Origin: Tritrichomonas foetus
Lineage: Eukaryota; Parabasalia; Tritrichomonadida; Tritrichomonadidae
Assembly (NCBI GenBank): GCA_001839685.1
Contig: MLAK01000581.1
Location: forward strand, 38,427 to 81,225
DNA length: 42,799 nucleotides
Direction: 5' to 3'
The number at the start of each line of letters is the position of its first letter. Position 1 is the first letter of the stretch. Of this stretch, positions 9,701 through 17,835 are shown piece after piece. Both the position numbers and the translations under genes were made by a program. The notes below the pieces were generated by a model that was not told the origin of the DNA, searched no databases, and saw only the letters and a list, made by a program, of their open reading frames with translations.

Positions 9701-10187
9701 GATTAACCAAGATCCAAGCAATGAAAGCAATGAATCATCTGACAATGAAAGTACAACTCCAAGTAAGAGTGAAAGAACAAGTGAAAGAAATTCTAGTGAT
9801 GAAAACTCAAGTGATTCTGAAAAAGATCATGAAAGTGAAAAATCATCAAATAGTAAAAAGATAAGCGATAGTGAAAGTGATAAAACAAGTGAAAGCGAAA
9901 AAGCAAGTGAAAGTGATAAAACAACTGAAAGTAAGAAATCAAGTGAGAGTGAAAGTGAAAGCGAGAAAACAACCGAGAGTAAGAAATCAAGTGAGAGTGA
10001 AAGTGAAAGCGAGAAAACAACCGAGAGTAAGAAATCAAGTGAGAGTGAAAGTGAAAGCGAAAGCGAGAAAACAAGTGAAAGTGATAAAACAACTGAAAGT
10101 AAGAAATCAAGAGAGAGTGAAAGTGAAAGCGAGAAAACAACTGAAAGCGAGAAAACAAGTGAAAGTATAGGGTGTCCGGAGGCGTGA
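6729..10187 (+). CDS. PHLPP-like leucine-rich-repeat PP2C phosphatase, tail truncated by mariner insertion
   Basis: The N-terminal ~540 residues are about 22-24 short LRRs (LxxLxLxxNxLxxLP type). A PP2C (PPM) domain follows at roughly residues 575-830 (nt 8450-9190). All metal-binding PP2C motifs are present: AMEDA, VFDGHGG, HLGDARA, TRSIGD, GCDGIWD and DNISVIVV, so activity is expected. LRR-PP2C order matches PHLPP phosphatases and the corresponding part of yeast adenylate cyclase; no cyclase domain is present. A long disordered Ser/Glu/Lys tail contains exact 48-bp repeats (9933, 9981, 10029). The reading frame runs into the mariner left terminus and ends after six element-derived residues at TGA 10185-10187. 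The start is the first in-frame ATG, though the frame is open from 6630. Likely an intracellular Ser/Thr phosphatase in signalling. Confidence 0.9.
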   Translation: MGAEDSRPLFNPEESVLELSQQNLDLIPYKIKENSIVKMNLQYNKIRKLPKRATRVSHLVLSSNELNELPETMINRILTYTYLNYLDLSINDLKNWPDKLSKLNKLRTLDLHCNKIEKIKILSRSLHTLILGTNRLTELPEVPKTLLCLNLDFNRIKELKSGCEFARLQKLSLPVNSLERIDENLNFPLLEYLDIGRNRLKELPDMSKIAPKLKIFECSDNFLTEFPKLPGTIKEFAFRNNELNEVPNFFELFENLTTIDISENNIKHLSRLPTSCTFLAAHTNGLEEIEDSDTPNLKRVFLMHNNLKKFPIFENNELEEAYFSFNEIENFDNFHFNQTLTKIDISHNQIKELPDALFGIPTLQTIYAINNKIKIVPESFSQSSITVFNISSNPLKKFPKHLPESLQKIYVSYCGLVSIPSTIKKSKNLEELVAYGNQLKSIPKIPNLKTLLLSQNQFSDFPKLPKSLTILDFSYNNFTTLPDKIKLPNVIDIDFSHNDIENLPSNFEIPQIKYLKLSYNKRLATTPKIQKYSSLLIINAEGTKIIFNKLPAIRELMTNQANLFHSPFTKLIQCGSNVGYSEMCGIRDAMEDAILVRENIKDNISAYGVFDGHGGAKTSTVAVYKFTQYFQQNGEFSADYMCKTLLKVNEDIRRYKHNDGSTVAIALRQENKILTAHLGDARAIIVKDDGTISFATKDHKPSLRSEYERVRDADSNIIAGRVYGILAITRSIGDFKVVGLSYEPEINEYEIEDDDKWMIIGCDGIWDVIFPEIVCSISQEVNNATEFAFKMRNMAYSSMSFDNISVIVVDLKKRSKPPKHLKLPSLSKMYSNVNIPLESIIAKESEDQYENRLLNDKVSEIPSLLSYEPTKFDDETPSSSSNSDSNSNSSSRSNGGSSSESEEDNSKENNSEEKSHKRSNKEDNVKVELIVKNHHGTNGELKNVKIDFKETGDKKATIILKQEKSSNPSESSESSSNKLDNKNEAKQPQIPINQDPSNESNESSDNESTTPSKSERTSERNSSDENSSDSEKDHESEKSSNSKKISDSESDKTSESEKASESDKTTESKKSSESESESEKTTESKKSSESESESEKTTESKKSSESESESESEKTSESDKTTESKKSRESESESEKTTESEKTSESIGCPEA
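9933..10160 (+). repeat. 48-bp coding tandem repeat in the phosphatase tail
   Basis: A 48-bp unit beginning AAGAAATCAAGTGAGAGTGA is repeated exactly at 9933 and 9981. A variant with six extra bases follows at 10029, then shorter derivatives. It encodes Ser/Glu/Lys/Thr-rich peptide. The same repeat field resumes after the transposon at 11384-11600. Confidence 0.8.
10166..10167. repeat. TA target-site duplication, left
   Basis: TA directly precedes the left inverted terminus and is matched by TA at 11382-11383 after the right terminus, the standard Tc1/mariner target duplication. Confidence 0.85.
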
Positions 10188-11381
10188 TGTCACTACCCAC
10201 ATTAGAAGTGAAATCAATACATTATATTTATAAATAATAAACTATGCAATGTTAACATAAAAATTTTGAAAACAATTTTTTTTTCTCTTGACTGAAAATA
10301 GAGATAAAGAATCTTTTTCATAAAAAAAAAGAATAATTTATAAACGTACACGATGCACGTTTATTAAAAAATGATTGATCAACATTCAATCATAACTTTT
10401 CTGCAGCTTGAAGGAAAAAGGGGCAAAGAAATATATGAAGAAATGAAGAGTGTCTTGAAAGAAAAATGTTTGTCTCAAAGACAAATCTACCGAGTCATGG
10501 CAGAACTGAACAGAAGTCAAAACACACAGCCTGTGAAAAAAGAGAAAAAGTGCCAAAGTTATGATATTCTTGACTGGAAAATTTTAGATGTTTTAACCGA
10601 ATTTCCACATTCATCGTGTCGATATATTGCTAATGTTTTAGGTGAACCAAAATCGACAATTTATGATCGTTTAACATCAAAATTAATGTATAAACATGTG
10701 CATCTTCGATGGGTGCCACATATTCTAACAGAAAATCAAAAGGCCAATAGAGTTTTATTGGCAAAAAAACTTCTTAAAATTTTGAATGCAGAACAAAAAA
10801 CTAATTTCACCTTTTTAATAACAGGAGATGANCAGGGTTTCAGATCACTAAATTTATGGTGACTGTATTTTGGAACCCTCATGGGATAATTCATATTGAT
10901 GTTTTGCCGCCAAATGAAAAGTTTAATGCTGCATATTATATTACAGCCATTATGTCAAAAATTGTTGAGTTTAAAAACTCGAATAATTATAAAAAATTAT
11001 TTGTTCATTATGACAATGCAAAGCCTCATGTGGCAAAAATTGTCAAAAAATATATAAATGAAAACTCACTAGAATCAGTTCCACATCCGGCATATTCACC
11101 TGATTTGGCGCCTAGCGACTTTTTTTTATTTGGAACTATTAAAGAAAAAGTTAAAGGAATTGTTTTTGAATCACCAAGCCATTTGATTCAAACAATAGTC
11201 CAAATTTTCAATGAAATTCCATCGGAAACTTTGTTTTCAGTTTTTGCAGAATGGCAAAATAGACTGAAAAAAGTTATTGATGCCAATGGAGACTACATAT
11301 TTTGAAATACTTATCAATAAAAAATGACTTATTAGAAATGACTTTATTATACTTAGTGACATCACATTACCGGACACCCTA
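10168..11381 (+). mobile_element. Tc1/mariner-family DNA transposon (DD34D)
   Basis: The 1,214-bp element has 28-bp inverted termini (10168-10195 and 11354-11381). They are identical over the outer 12 bases (TAGGGTGTCCGG) and inner 12 bases (GTGATGTCACTA) and differ only in the four central bases (AGGC against TAAT). TA duplications flank both ends. Inside is one transposase gene in two frame pieces around an N at 10832. The D-to-D spacing of 34 residues in the second half is the mariner signature. The sequence is about 80-90 bases short of a full mariner around the N. The element resembles the Tvmar1 type known from Trichomonas vaginalis; identity was not tested. It lies inside the tail of the LRR-PP2C gene. 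Confidence 0.93.
10371..11305 (+). pseudogene. Mariner transposase, broken near the first catalytic Asp
   Basis: The first part (10371-10862) contains the paired helix-turn-helix DNA-binding region (for example SSCRYIANVLGEPKSTIYDR) and runs to the first catalytic Asp in FLITGD. At the N (10832) the frame changes. The second part is open from about 10833 and includes FMVTVFWNPHGIIHIDVL, the second Asp in VHYDNAKPH and the third in SPDLAPSDFF, with exactly 34 residues between these Asps. Compared with mariner transposases, about 25-30 residues between GDE and the MVTVFW strand are absent, and the two parts are one frame apart. Either the element carries an internal deletion or the N marks an unresolved gap. 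As given it cannot make a full transposase. Confidence 0.88.
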
Positions 11382-11383
11382 TA
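11382..11383. repeat. TA target-site duplication, right
   Basis: This is the right-hand partner of the TA at 10166-10167. Joining the flanks with a single TA keeps the phosphatase reading frame open. Confidence 0.85.
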
Positions 11384-11739
11384 ATAAAACAACTGAAAGT
11401 AAGAAATCAAGAGAGAGTGAAAGTGAAAGCGAGAAAACAACTGAAAGTAAGAAATCGAGTGAGAGTGAAAGTGAAATCGAGAAAACAAGTGAAAGTGATA
11501 AAACAACAGAGAGTAAGAAATCAAGTGAAAGTGAAAGTGAGGAAACAACTGAAAGTAAGAAATCGAGTGAGAGTGAAAATGAAAGTGAAAGCGAGAAAAC
11601 AAGTGATAGTGAAAGTGGAAATAAAAAGAAAGATCGAAAAATTGTTAAAAAAAATGCAAGAGAATCGAAAGAAGAATTGAGTAATTCTTCAGAAAGTGAT
11701 TCTTCTTCCTCCTCAGAGTCATCAGAGAGTGAAAGCTAG
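11384..11739 (+). pseudogene. Detached 3' end of the LRR-PP2C phosphatase tail
   Basis: After the right transposon end the frame continues as the same Ser/Glu/Lys repeat (TTESKKS, SESESE units), then a basic stretch (KKDRKIVKKNARESK) and a Ser-rich end with TAG at 11737-11739. It is in the same frame as the gene upstream of the element if one TA is kept, giving a product of about 1,260 residues from ATG 6729. In the present sequence it has no start of its own and is probably untranslated. Confidence 0.85.
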
Positions 11740-12458
11740 ATGAATACCAGTTGAATAAAATTGTTGCTATATTCTCATCTTGTAGATATCTACTTTTCTT
11801 TTATTTATAATTCCATTTCAATATTTTATTACGAGGGTTAAAGTTTGTTTTTTATCGATGTATGTTCTTATCTTTTCCTTTATGGGTTCATTGCTAAATA
11901 ATATTTGGAAATTTTGAACATTTTAGTATTTTATGAAAAAATTTATTTTTAGAACAAACTATGAGATAAGATAATTAAAATAACTTTATTGTTAATATAA
12001 ATATTGTTCCAATATTGGTGAAGCCATCAATGACATTAAACGCTTCTTCCATTGTCAAGATTTTTGTTTGAAGTTGTATATGGTGGAATCAAGATGTCTG
12101 TATAAAAGATTTATGGTTTATATCACATGAATGGCAATTATACAGAAGTTAATAAAGAAAAAATTGATGAATGGAAAAATGTGAATTTGCAATCACTTCA
12201 CCACCAAAACTTTTTAAATGTCAAAAAAATGATAAACAGTCATATCACTTAAGTGTCATAAATAAATTGAATGTTCATAAAAAGTTATCGCAGCTATTTT
12301 GACACGAAAAGCGGCTGAATATCTTCTGATTTCTTTCCCACTGTTTTTAGGAAGTTACAAAATTTTCAATAAAAAAGCTAAAGTAATTTCAGAAAAAGTT
12401 TTGTTCATATGTCAAAAAGTCGGTTTCTGGTAAATGGTTGGCCAATTTTCGTCTAAAC
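11740..12458. other. Intergenic, no gene seen
   Basis: AT-rich DNA between the phosphatase tail and the scaffold gene. An element TCAAAAAGT (12412-12420) lies about 40 bases before the next ATG, and an Inr-like TCATAT precedes it at about 12405. A short open stretch on the minus strand near 12050 is too short to call. Confidence 0.5.
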
Positions 12459-15400
12459 ATGAGCGACTTCAATGTTACCAAGCTTGAATATCAATTTGTT
12501 CAAGCCCTTAATGCATTAATTCATCAGCAACCACCAATCACACTCCACCAGCGCCTTTATTTTATCGCCAGCAATCATGCAGATGCAGTTTTGAATGAAA
12601 AAGTCGGAGATGTTTTGGACGGACAAGACCAACGTCGTGAATTTTTCCCAGACGCGCTCAGATATGCCGAAATAAGTTTCGTTTCCCCTCCCCTCGACGG
12701 TAAAAATGAAGTTGATATATTAATTTCGATAATCAACAAAAACTACAAAGACGTCCTTTCAAATGGTTTTAATGCCATCGGAGCGTCTATCATGCCATTG
12801 AAATCAACCAAAGTTCTCGCAGTCATTCTTGTCGCTTATTTCAAGCCAAATATCCCAGAGAAGCTTTTCAGAGAAAGATTCACCTCTGTTCAGCCAGCGC
12901 CATCAACAGATACAACATATTTGGTCAATCTATTGAATAATTTCCGCAATATGCTGAACCTTCCGAATTTGAATCATTCTGATGCAATTCCAGCAACAGC
13001 ACAATTACAAAGTGCTTGCAAAATCATAATAAATGCTTGTTTTGCTACTCAGGTTTTCCAAGCATGCGTTTCAGATATCCATTTCTATGATATTATTTCC
13101 GACCTTTGGAATGGCTTCACTATTCGATCAATCCAAAAGGGACCATCTGAATTCGAAATTATTATGACATTTTCCAGACAAACTGAAGCCGTTGATGTTC
13201 ATGTCACCACTTTATTGATCAACCGCCAGGGCCAGTCACCAAAAATCGATACAGATAAAGTCCTCCGCTCACTCAGTGGAACTCCAGCCGCCCCACAGTC
13301 CGCTGGCGCCCGTGGAAGGGGAGGTCGTGGTGGAGCAGGAAGAAAAGGCCAACCATCAAACGCGCGCCGATCAGTCCAAACTGATGTAAAAGGTGAAAGG
13401 CTTGCAGCTCGTCAAGAAAAGAATGTCAAAGCGGTCGACACTTGGAATTCACCTCAAAAACAGCAACCAGCACCTCAACCCTTCAAAGGAAAAAGGGCAG
13501 CACCTTGGGCAGAAGTTACTCCACTCCTTGCAGCCCAAAAACCACAGCCACAGCCACAATCAAAAAGACAAAATCCACCACGCCAACAACAACAAAATGT
13601 TCAACCACAACAGACCCCTCAACCACAAAATCAGCCACAAAGTGTGCCACATCCTACAGCTGAAGGTTGGGCAGGTGTTACACAAGCAGCTCTTCTTGCA
13701 GAACAACAACAGGCACCAAAGCAAGAACAGGAACAAAAAATTGTCTCTGAAGAAACTGATTTCCAACCTGTTGTAAAAACACTTCATCAGCCAACAAAAG
13801 CAGCCGCTTGGCAGGTATTCGATCCTCATGAAGTTTATGATGATAAAAACGCCTATCGTCGTCTTCCTGCTGACTTGAAACGTTCACACATCCAAAAAGG
13901 TGCTGAAAAACCACCAAAACAACAACAACAACAAAATGAACAACAACAGCAGAAGCGCCCACAAAAGCAAAACAGTCGACAAAAAGGAAAGAAACAACAA
14001 AAGCAACAGCCACAACATGAACAAGAACAAGAACAAAATGTGATGCAAGAACAAGAACAAGAGCAATTTGTTGAAACTGTTGAACAACCAGCACAACAAC
14101 AACAACCAGAACAGCCAGAACAAGAAGAAAATGCAACAGTCTGGGGAGAGATTCAAAAGGCATTAAATAGTGCACAGCCATTTGATGACAGAAATCAAGT
14201 TCGAAAACTTGCTCCAGAACTTCGTCGTTCTCATGTTAAAGCAGTCACTCAAGAGAAACCAAAGAACCAAAAGAAAGAAAAACAGCCACGTGGAAACCAA
14301 AAAGATAAAAAGAATCCGAAAGAGAAAGCGAATAATAATCAAAACAAACCAGTACAAAATGAACAACCAATAGGAGTTGAGCAAGAAAAAGTCGTTGAAG
14401 AAACTATTACACCAGTGAATCCTGTATGGGCATCTGTTGCTGAGGATGCACCCTATGACGATTCTCGTGATGTTAGAAGACTTCCACCACAATTGAGAAG
14501 AAGCCATGCTCCACCAAAAGTTGCTGAAGAGCAAAAACCCGAACCAAAACAGAAGAAGAACAAAAATGTCGAGAAGAATGATAAGCCAAAAGACAGAAAG
14601 AAAGGTGGAAAGAATCAAAACAAAGAAGATAAAAAGTTAGAAGCCCTCAAACCAATAGTTTCTTCTGCTTGGGCAAACCTTGTAATCCCTGAACCAAAGC
14701 CAAAGCCTGAACCACAACAACAGGCTACATCTGAACAACCAAAACCAGAACAAACTCATGAAGAGCCAATTGTTACTATTCCAAAACCCACCCCAGAACT
14801 CATTGCACAACCAGAACCAGAAGTTGTTCAACCACAAGTTGAAGATGAAGAACAAGAACAACCTCATGAAGCAGTTCCTTTGAGTCAACCACTTCCAAAA
14901 GATAGTCCATGGCTAAACCTCACAGTTGAAAAACTCACAGCACCAAGACAAAAACCAGCTCCAAAACCAAAGCTAATTCCACAACCAGAACCGATCAAGG
15001 ATGTTGAATCACCAGTTCAAATTGAAGAGGAACTTGAATCAATGCCAGAACCAGCAGCCCCAGTTGAAATCGAAGAAGAAGAAGTCCATGAAGTTGAAGA
15101 AGTAAAAAGTTTGGCACCACCTCCTGCTGTAGTGAGTGTATGGGCAACAGTCAAAAACGAAAAAGCTTACGATGATAAAAATGATTGGAGAAAGACACCT
15201 GCTGACCTTCGCCGCACACATGTAAAACAGGTATCGGCAGATGATCAGCAAAAAGATAAACAACAACAACAACAACGTCGCCCAAAGAAAGAAAATAACA
15301 ACAAGAAAGGAAAAGGCAAACAAAATAAACAAATACCAACACAACAACCACAGTCAGAGCCAAAAGAACCAGAACATGTTGTAGAAAATCCTGTTGAAGA

Positions 15401-15953
15401 AATCCCAGAATCACAACCAGCTGCACCAATTAAGACAATTTGGGCCACAATCAATACAAACACGCCATATGATGATTCTAGAGACATGAGAAAACTTCCA
15501 CCTGAACTTCGTCGTACACACAAGAAAGCAGCTGAACCAACGTCAGAAGAAAAGCGCGGAAAGAAAGGTAAGAAAGCTGATCGCCAAAACGGCAAACAAC
15601 CAAACCAGAAACCACAACCAAATCAACAGCAGCCTGTTGAAGAAGAAGTCGTTGAAGAAGAACAAGTTCAACCTATTGAAGAACCTGAACAACAACAACA
15701 ACAACAACAGCCAAAAAGTCCATGGGCATTAATCAATACAAATGCACCTTATGACGACAGACGTGATGTAAGCAGACTCCCACCTGAACTTCGTCGCACA
15801 CACAAACAGCCACAGCCAGCTAAACAAGAAGAAAAAGGTGGAAACAACAATGAAAGACAAGGAAGGCAACAAAAGCAAACAGGCGAGCAAGAAAATCAGA
15901 GTGGATTTGCTTTCAAGAAGCTAAAGCGGGCAGAACAACCACCACCAAAATAA
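12459..15953 (+). CDS. Large low-complexity scaffold protein with repeated W..DD..RR(S/T)H motifs
   Basis: The 1,164-residue protein has no signal peptide. Residues 1-265 form a globular region with two similar halves. The first includes NKNYKDVLSNGFNAIGASIM and KVLAVILVAYF, which resemble the end of CAP/SCP domains; the second (LVNLLNNFRNMLNLPNL) resembles a CAP start. This fold call is tentative. An RGG-type stretch (GARGRGGRGGAGRKG, about 13306-13350) follows, suggesting RNA contact. The rest is Gln/Pro/Glu/Lys-rich disorder with six copies of a motif built as W, about 10 residues, (Y/F)DD, 3-4 residues, R, then PxxLRR(S/T)H. Further W-only fragments (PWAEVTP, GWAGVTQ, AWANL, PWLNL) lie between. 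I infer a multivalent binding scaffold, perhaps in RNA granules. The first in-frame ATG is 12459. Confidence 0.85.
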   Translation: MSDFNVTKLEYQFVQALNALIHQQPPITLHQRLYFIASNHADAVLNEKVGDVLDGQDQRREFFPDALRYAEISFVSPPLDGKNEVDILISIINKNYKDVLSNGFNAIGASIMPLKSTKVLAVILVAYFKPNIPEKLFRERFTSVQPAPSTDTTYLVNLLNNFRNMLNLPNLNHSDAIPATAQLQSACKIIINACFATQVFQACVSDIHFYDIISDLWNGFTIRSIQKGPSEFEIIMTFSRQTEAVDVHVTTLLINRQGQSPKIDTDKVLRSLSGTPAAPQSAGARGRGGRGGAGRKGQPSNARRSVQTDVKGERLAARQEKNVKAVDTWNSPQKQQPAPQPFKGKRAAPWAEVTPLLAAQKPQPQPQSKRQNPPRQQQQNVQPQQTPQPQNQPQSVPHPTAEGWAGVTQAALLAEQQQAPKQEQEQKIVSEETDFQPVVKTLHQPTKAAAWQVFDPHEVYDDKNAYRRLPADLKRSHIQKGAEKPPKQQQQQNEQQQQKRPQKQNSRQKGKKQQKQQPQHEQEQEQNVMQEQEQEQFVETVEQPAQQQQPEQPEQEENATVWGEIQKALNSAQPFDDRNQVRKLAPELRRSHVKAVTQEKPKNQKKEKQPRGNQKDKKNPKEKANNNQNKPVQNEQPIGVEQEKVVEETITPVNPVWASVAEDAPYDDSRDVRRLPPQLRRSHAPPKVAEEQKPEPKQKKNKNVEKNDKPKDRKKGGKNQNKEDKKLEALKPIVSSAWANLVIPEPKPKPEPQQQATSEQPKPEQTHEEPIVTIPKPTPELIAQPEPEVVQPQVEDEEQEQPHEAVPLSQPLPKDSPWLNLTVEKLTAPRQKPAPKPKLIPQPEPIKDVESPVQIEEELESMPEPAAPVEIEEEEVHEVEEVKSLAPPPAVVSVWATVKNEKAYDDKNDWRKTPADLRRTHVKQVSADDQQKDKQQQQQRRPKKENNNKKGKGKQNKQIPTQQPQSEPKEPEHVVENPVEEIPESQPAAPIKTIWATINTNTPYDDSRDMRKLPPELRRTHKKAAEPTSEEKRGKKGKKADRQNGKQPNQKPQPNQQQPVEEEVVEEEQVQPIEEPEQQQQQQQPKSPWALINTNAPYDDRRDVSRLPPELRRTHKQPQPAKQEEKGGNNNERQGRQQKQTGEQENQSGFAFKKLKRAEQPPPK
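13806..15807 (+). repeat. Six copies of a ~29-residue W-DD-RRxH motif
   Basis: Copies lie at about 13806-13892, 14139-14235, 14424-14510, 15137-15225, 15438-15525 and 15719-15807. Shared features are a starting Trp preceded by a small or hydrophobic residue, (Y/F)DD(S/K/R) about 10-12 residues later, then R(K/R)LPPxLRR(S/T)H. DNA between copies is not repeated, so conservation is at the protein level, with Q/E/K-rich spacers of 75-200 residues. Confidence 0.85.
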
Positions 15954-16802
15954 TTATGATCATATTATTTAAAGAGTAATATAATGTACGTCATTTCTTT
16001 GTTAAATATTATCTTTGGCTTTTTATCAAATTTTTATTAATATTTTGTTAACAAACTCTTGTTAATACCTCTGTATTTGGTGCAAAACCCAAAAGTCTAA
16101 AAAAGCTACAAAAATAGCAAAGATTGGAAACTTCTAAGTTCAAATTTCTAACCAAAACGAATGAGAAAGTTATGATTGAAGAATCGATACAAAATATTTA
16201 AATTGATAAAATCGAATTTTGAAGATACCAATACTTTGTTGTTTTTCTAGTCAACTATGAGGTCCAGAATCCATAGAGATCTTCCTATTTCACTTTGTGA
16301 AAAAATTCTTTTTAGAACTCATTTTCTGTGCGAGGAAAAAAAAAAAAAATAGAAGTCTGAACTATCTCAATATAATCATAGGGAAGACACTTTCATTGCC
16401 ATAATGATTTGCATTTTTGGTTTCAAAATATTACCATCAATGTGTGAATATTATGAATCTGTATTTTGACTTTTCAATAATTAAAATGTCACAGAAAAAC
16501 TGGATACTGTCATATCAAAAAGTTTGTGATGAGAAACTGTGACAATTTGTTCCATTCAAGAATATTCGATGACATATTTTAAAAACGGCCATAATAATGT
16601 GGAACTTTTTAAAATGAAAATATGTTTCCTGATCTCAGTTTATTTTTGTATTTGTTGCCTGATCTCCATTGATGTTTGTATGAAAACATGGCAGCCTCAC
16701 ACTCTCAATTTCACTCAAAAAATTCAATAATTAATTCAATCTTGATTAATAAAATCACTGGTACTATAATATTATAACCTGACTTCAAAGGACTGAGAAA
16801 GA
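15954..16802. other. Intergenic, no gene seen
   Basis: An AT-rich gap between two plus-strand genes. It holds a 14-A run near 16337 and one full ATATCAAAAAGT element (16512-16523). A 63-codon frame (16539-16730) begins at GTG and looks like chance. Confidence 0.5.
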
Positions 16803-17543
16803 ATGTTAGCCAATCTGATATTTCCAAGTGGAGATGAAGTTGTTGTAACTGTTAAGGAAGGCAATACGATTGGAGATTTAATATCCCATTTATCGAAAGT
16901 TTACTCTTGGGAAGAGCAATTTATTCATATATGTTATAATTCGAAAAGATTGGAATCCAGCGATATCATATGTCATCTTACATCACTAAATATGGTAGAT
17001 TTAGATATTTTTTACGAAAAGTCATTTTTTACTTTTCAAAGGAATGAAAGAGAAATGGCAGTAAGTACAGTTGAGCAATTTGAGATCTTACAAAAAATCA
17101 GAGAAGAAAAGGTTCTGCAAAATATTGACTATACTTTTACTCATTGTCCAGAAGTTTTTGTCCCTGTAGAATCATTGAGATACGTAACAATTCAAATAAA
17201 TAATGTCCAAGTTGAAGCTCTTCTCGATACAGGAGCTTCACTTTCTGTCATTCCTTTAAATCTTGTGAAATTGTGCAACCTTGAGTTATTAATTGACCAT
17301 GAATACACTTCTAAAGTCGAATGTGGTTCAGGTTATTCATTAACAATGGGAGTAATATACTCTTGTCCATATGAATTATGTGGAATTGAAGGACACATCC
17401 AATTGGCAGTTTTGAATAGGCAGGGAGACAGCATGATACTTGGACTTAATTGGATGAAATTAAACAAAGTTTGTATGAATTTGGGTGATGATACAATCAC
17501 TTTTCATGGAAAAACAATTAAAACTCATGAAATAAGTGAATAA
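16803..17543 (+). CDS. Ddi1-like protein: ubiquitin-like domain plus retropepsin-type aspartic protease
   Basis: Residues 1-75 resemble a ubiquitin-like fold (SGDEVVVTVKEGNTIGDLI, then HICYNSKRLESSD, where ubiquitin has its LIFAGKQLED turn). Residues 120-235 are a retropepsin domain. The catalytic motif LLDTGASLSVIP has its Asp at residue 142 (17226-17228), and the flap and C-terminal strand (SMILGLNWMKLNKV) match the LLGLDMLKRH block of Ddi1. Ddi1 proteins bind ubiquitinated substrates and cleave or shuttle them to the proteasome. This copy is 246 residues, shorter than yeast Ddi1 (428): the helical domain is reduced and there is no C-terminal UBA. DTGA replaces the DSGA usual in Ddi1. A retroelement protease is less likely given the UBL domain and stand-alone gene. 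Start ATG 16803. Confidence 0.85.
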   Translation: MLANLIFPSGDEVVVTVKEGNTIGDLISHLSKVYSWEEQFIHICYNSKRLESSDIICHLTSLNMVDLDIFYEKSFFTFQRNEREMAVSTVEQFEILQKIREEKVLQNIDYTFTHCPEVFVPVESLRYVTIQINNVQVEALLDTGASLSVIPLNLVKLCNLELLIDHEYTSKVECGSGYSLTMGVIYSCPYELCGIEGHIQLAVLNRQGDSMILGLNWMKLNKVCMNLGDDTITFHGKTIKTHEISE

Positions 17544-17835
17544 TCATGATAAAAAAAGTAATTGTAATTAAGATATTTCTAATAAATAAACATAAATAAG
17601 TATAAAGCTTGCTATTTGTCAATATCATTTTCCGTAATTCTTTGATGTTTATCAATCGAATTGCAAATATTATTGATATGATATCAACAGAGTGAATTAT
17701 TATTAATGGGCGTGAAACAATTCTGAAATCGATTTTCGACTATTTCCCAAGAGAAATGAAGAATTGAAGGAGATTACAGCAAGTGTGGAAATGTTATTCA
17801 AAAACAAAGAAAAAACTGACAAAATAATGCGAAAA

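Noticed and set aside
9793..10200. Minus-strand His/Phe-rich frame
   Set aside because: Antisense shadow of the Ser/Glu repeat tail.
13560..14888. Minus-strand Leu/Val/Phe-rich frames opposite the scaffold gene
   Set aside because: Produced by the CAA/GAA-rich coding strand; hydrophobic antisense artefacts.
16539..16730. 63-codon plus-strand frame after ATATCAAAAAGT
   Set aside because: Starts at GTG, no ATG near the motif, no similarity; considered chance.
16803..17543. Retrotransposon protease
   Set aside because: The UBL domain, single compact gene and Ddi1-like blocks favour a host Ddi1-type protein; no reverse transcriptase or long repeats nearby.
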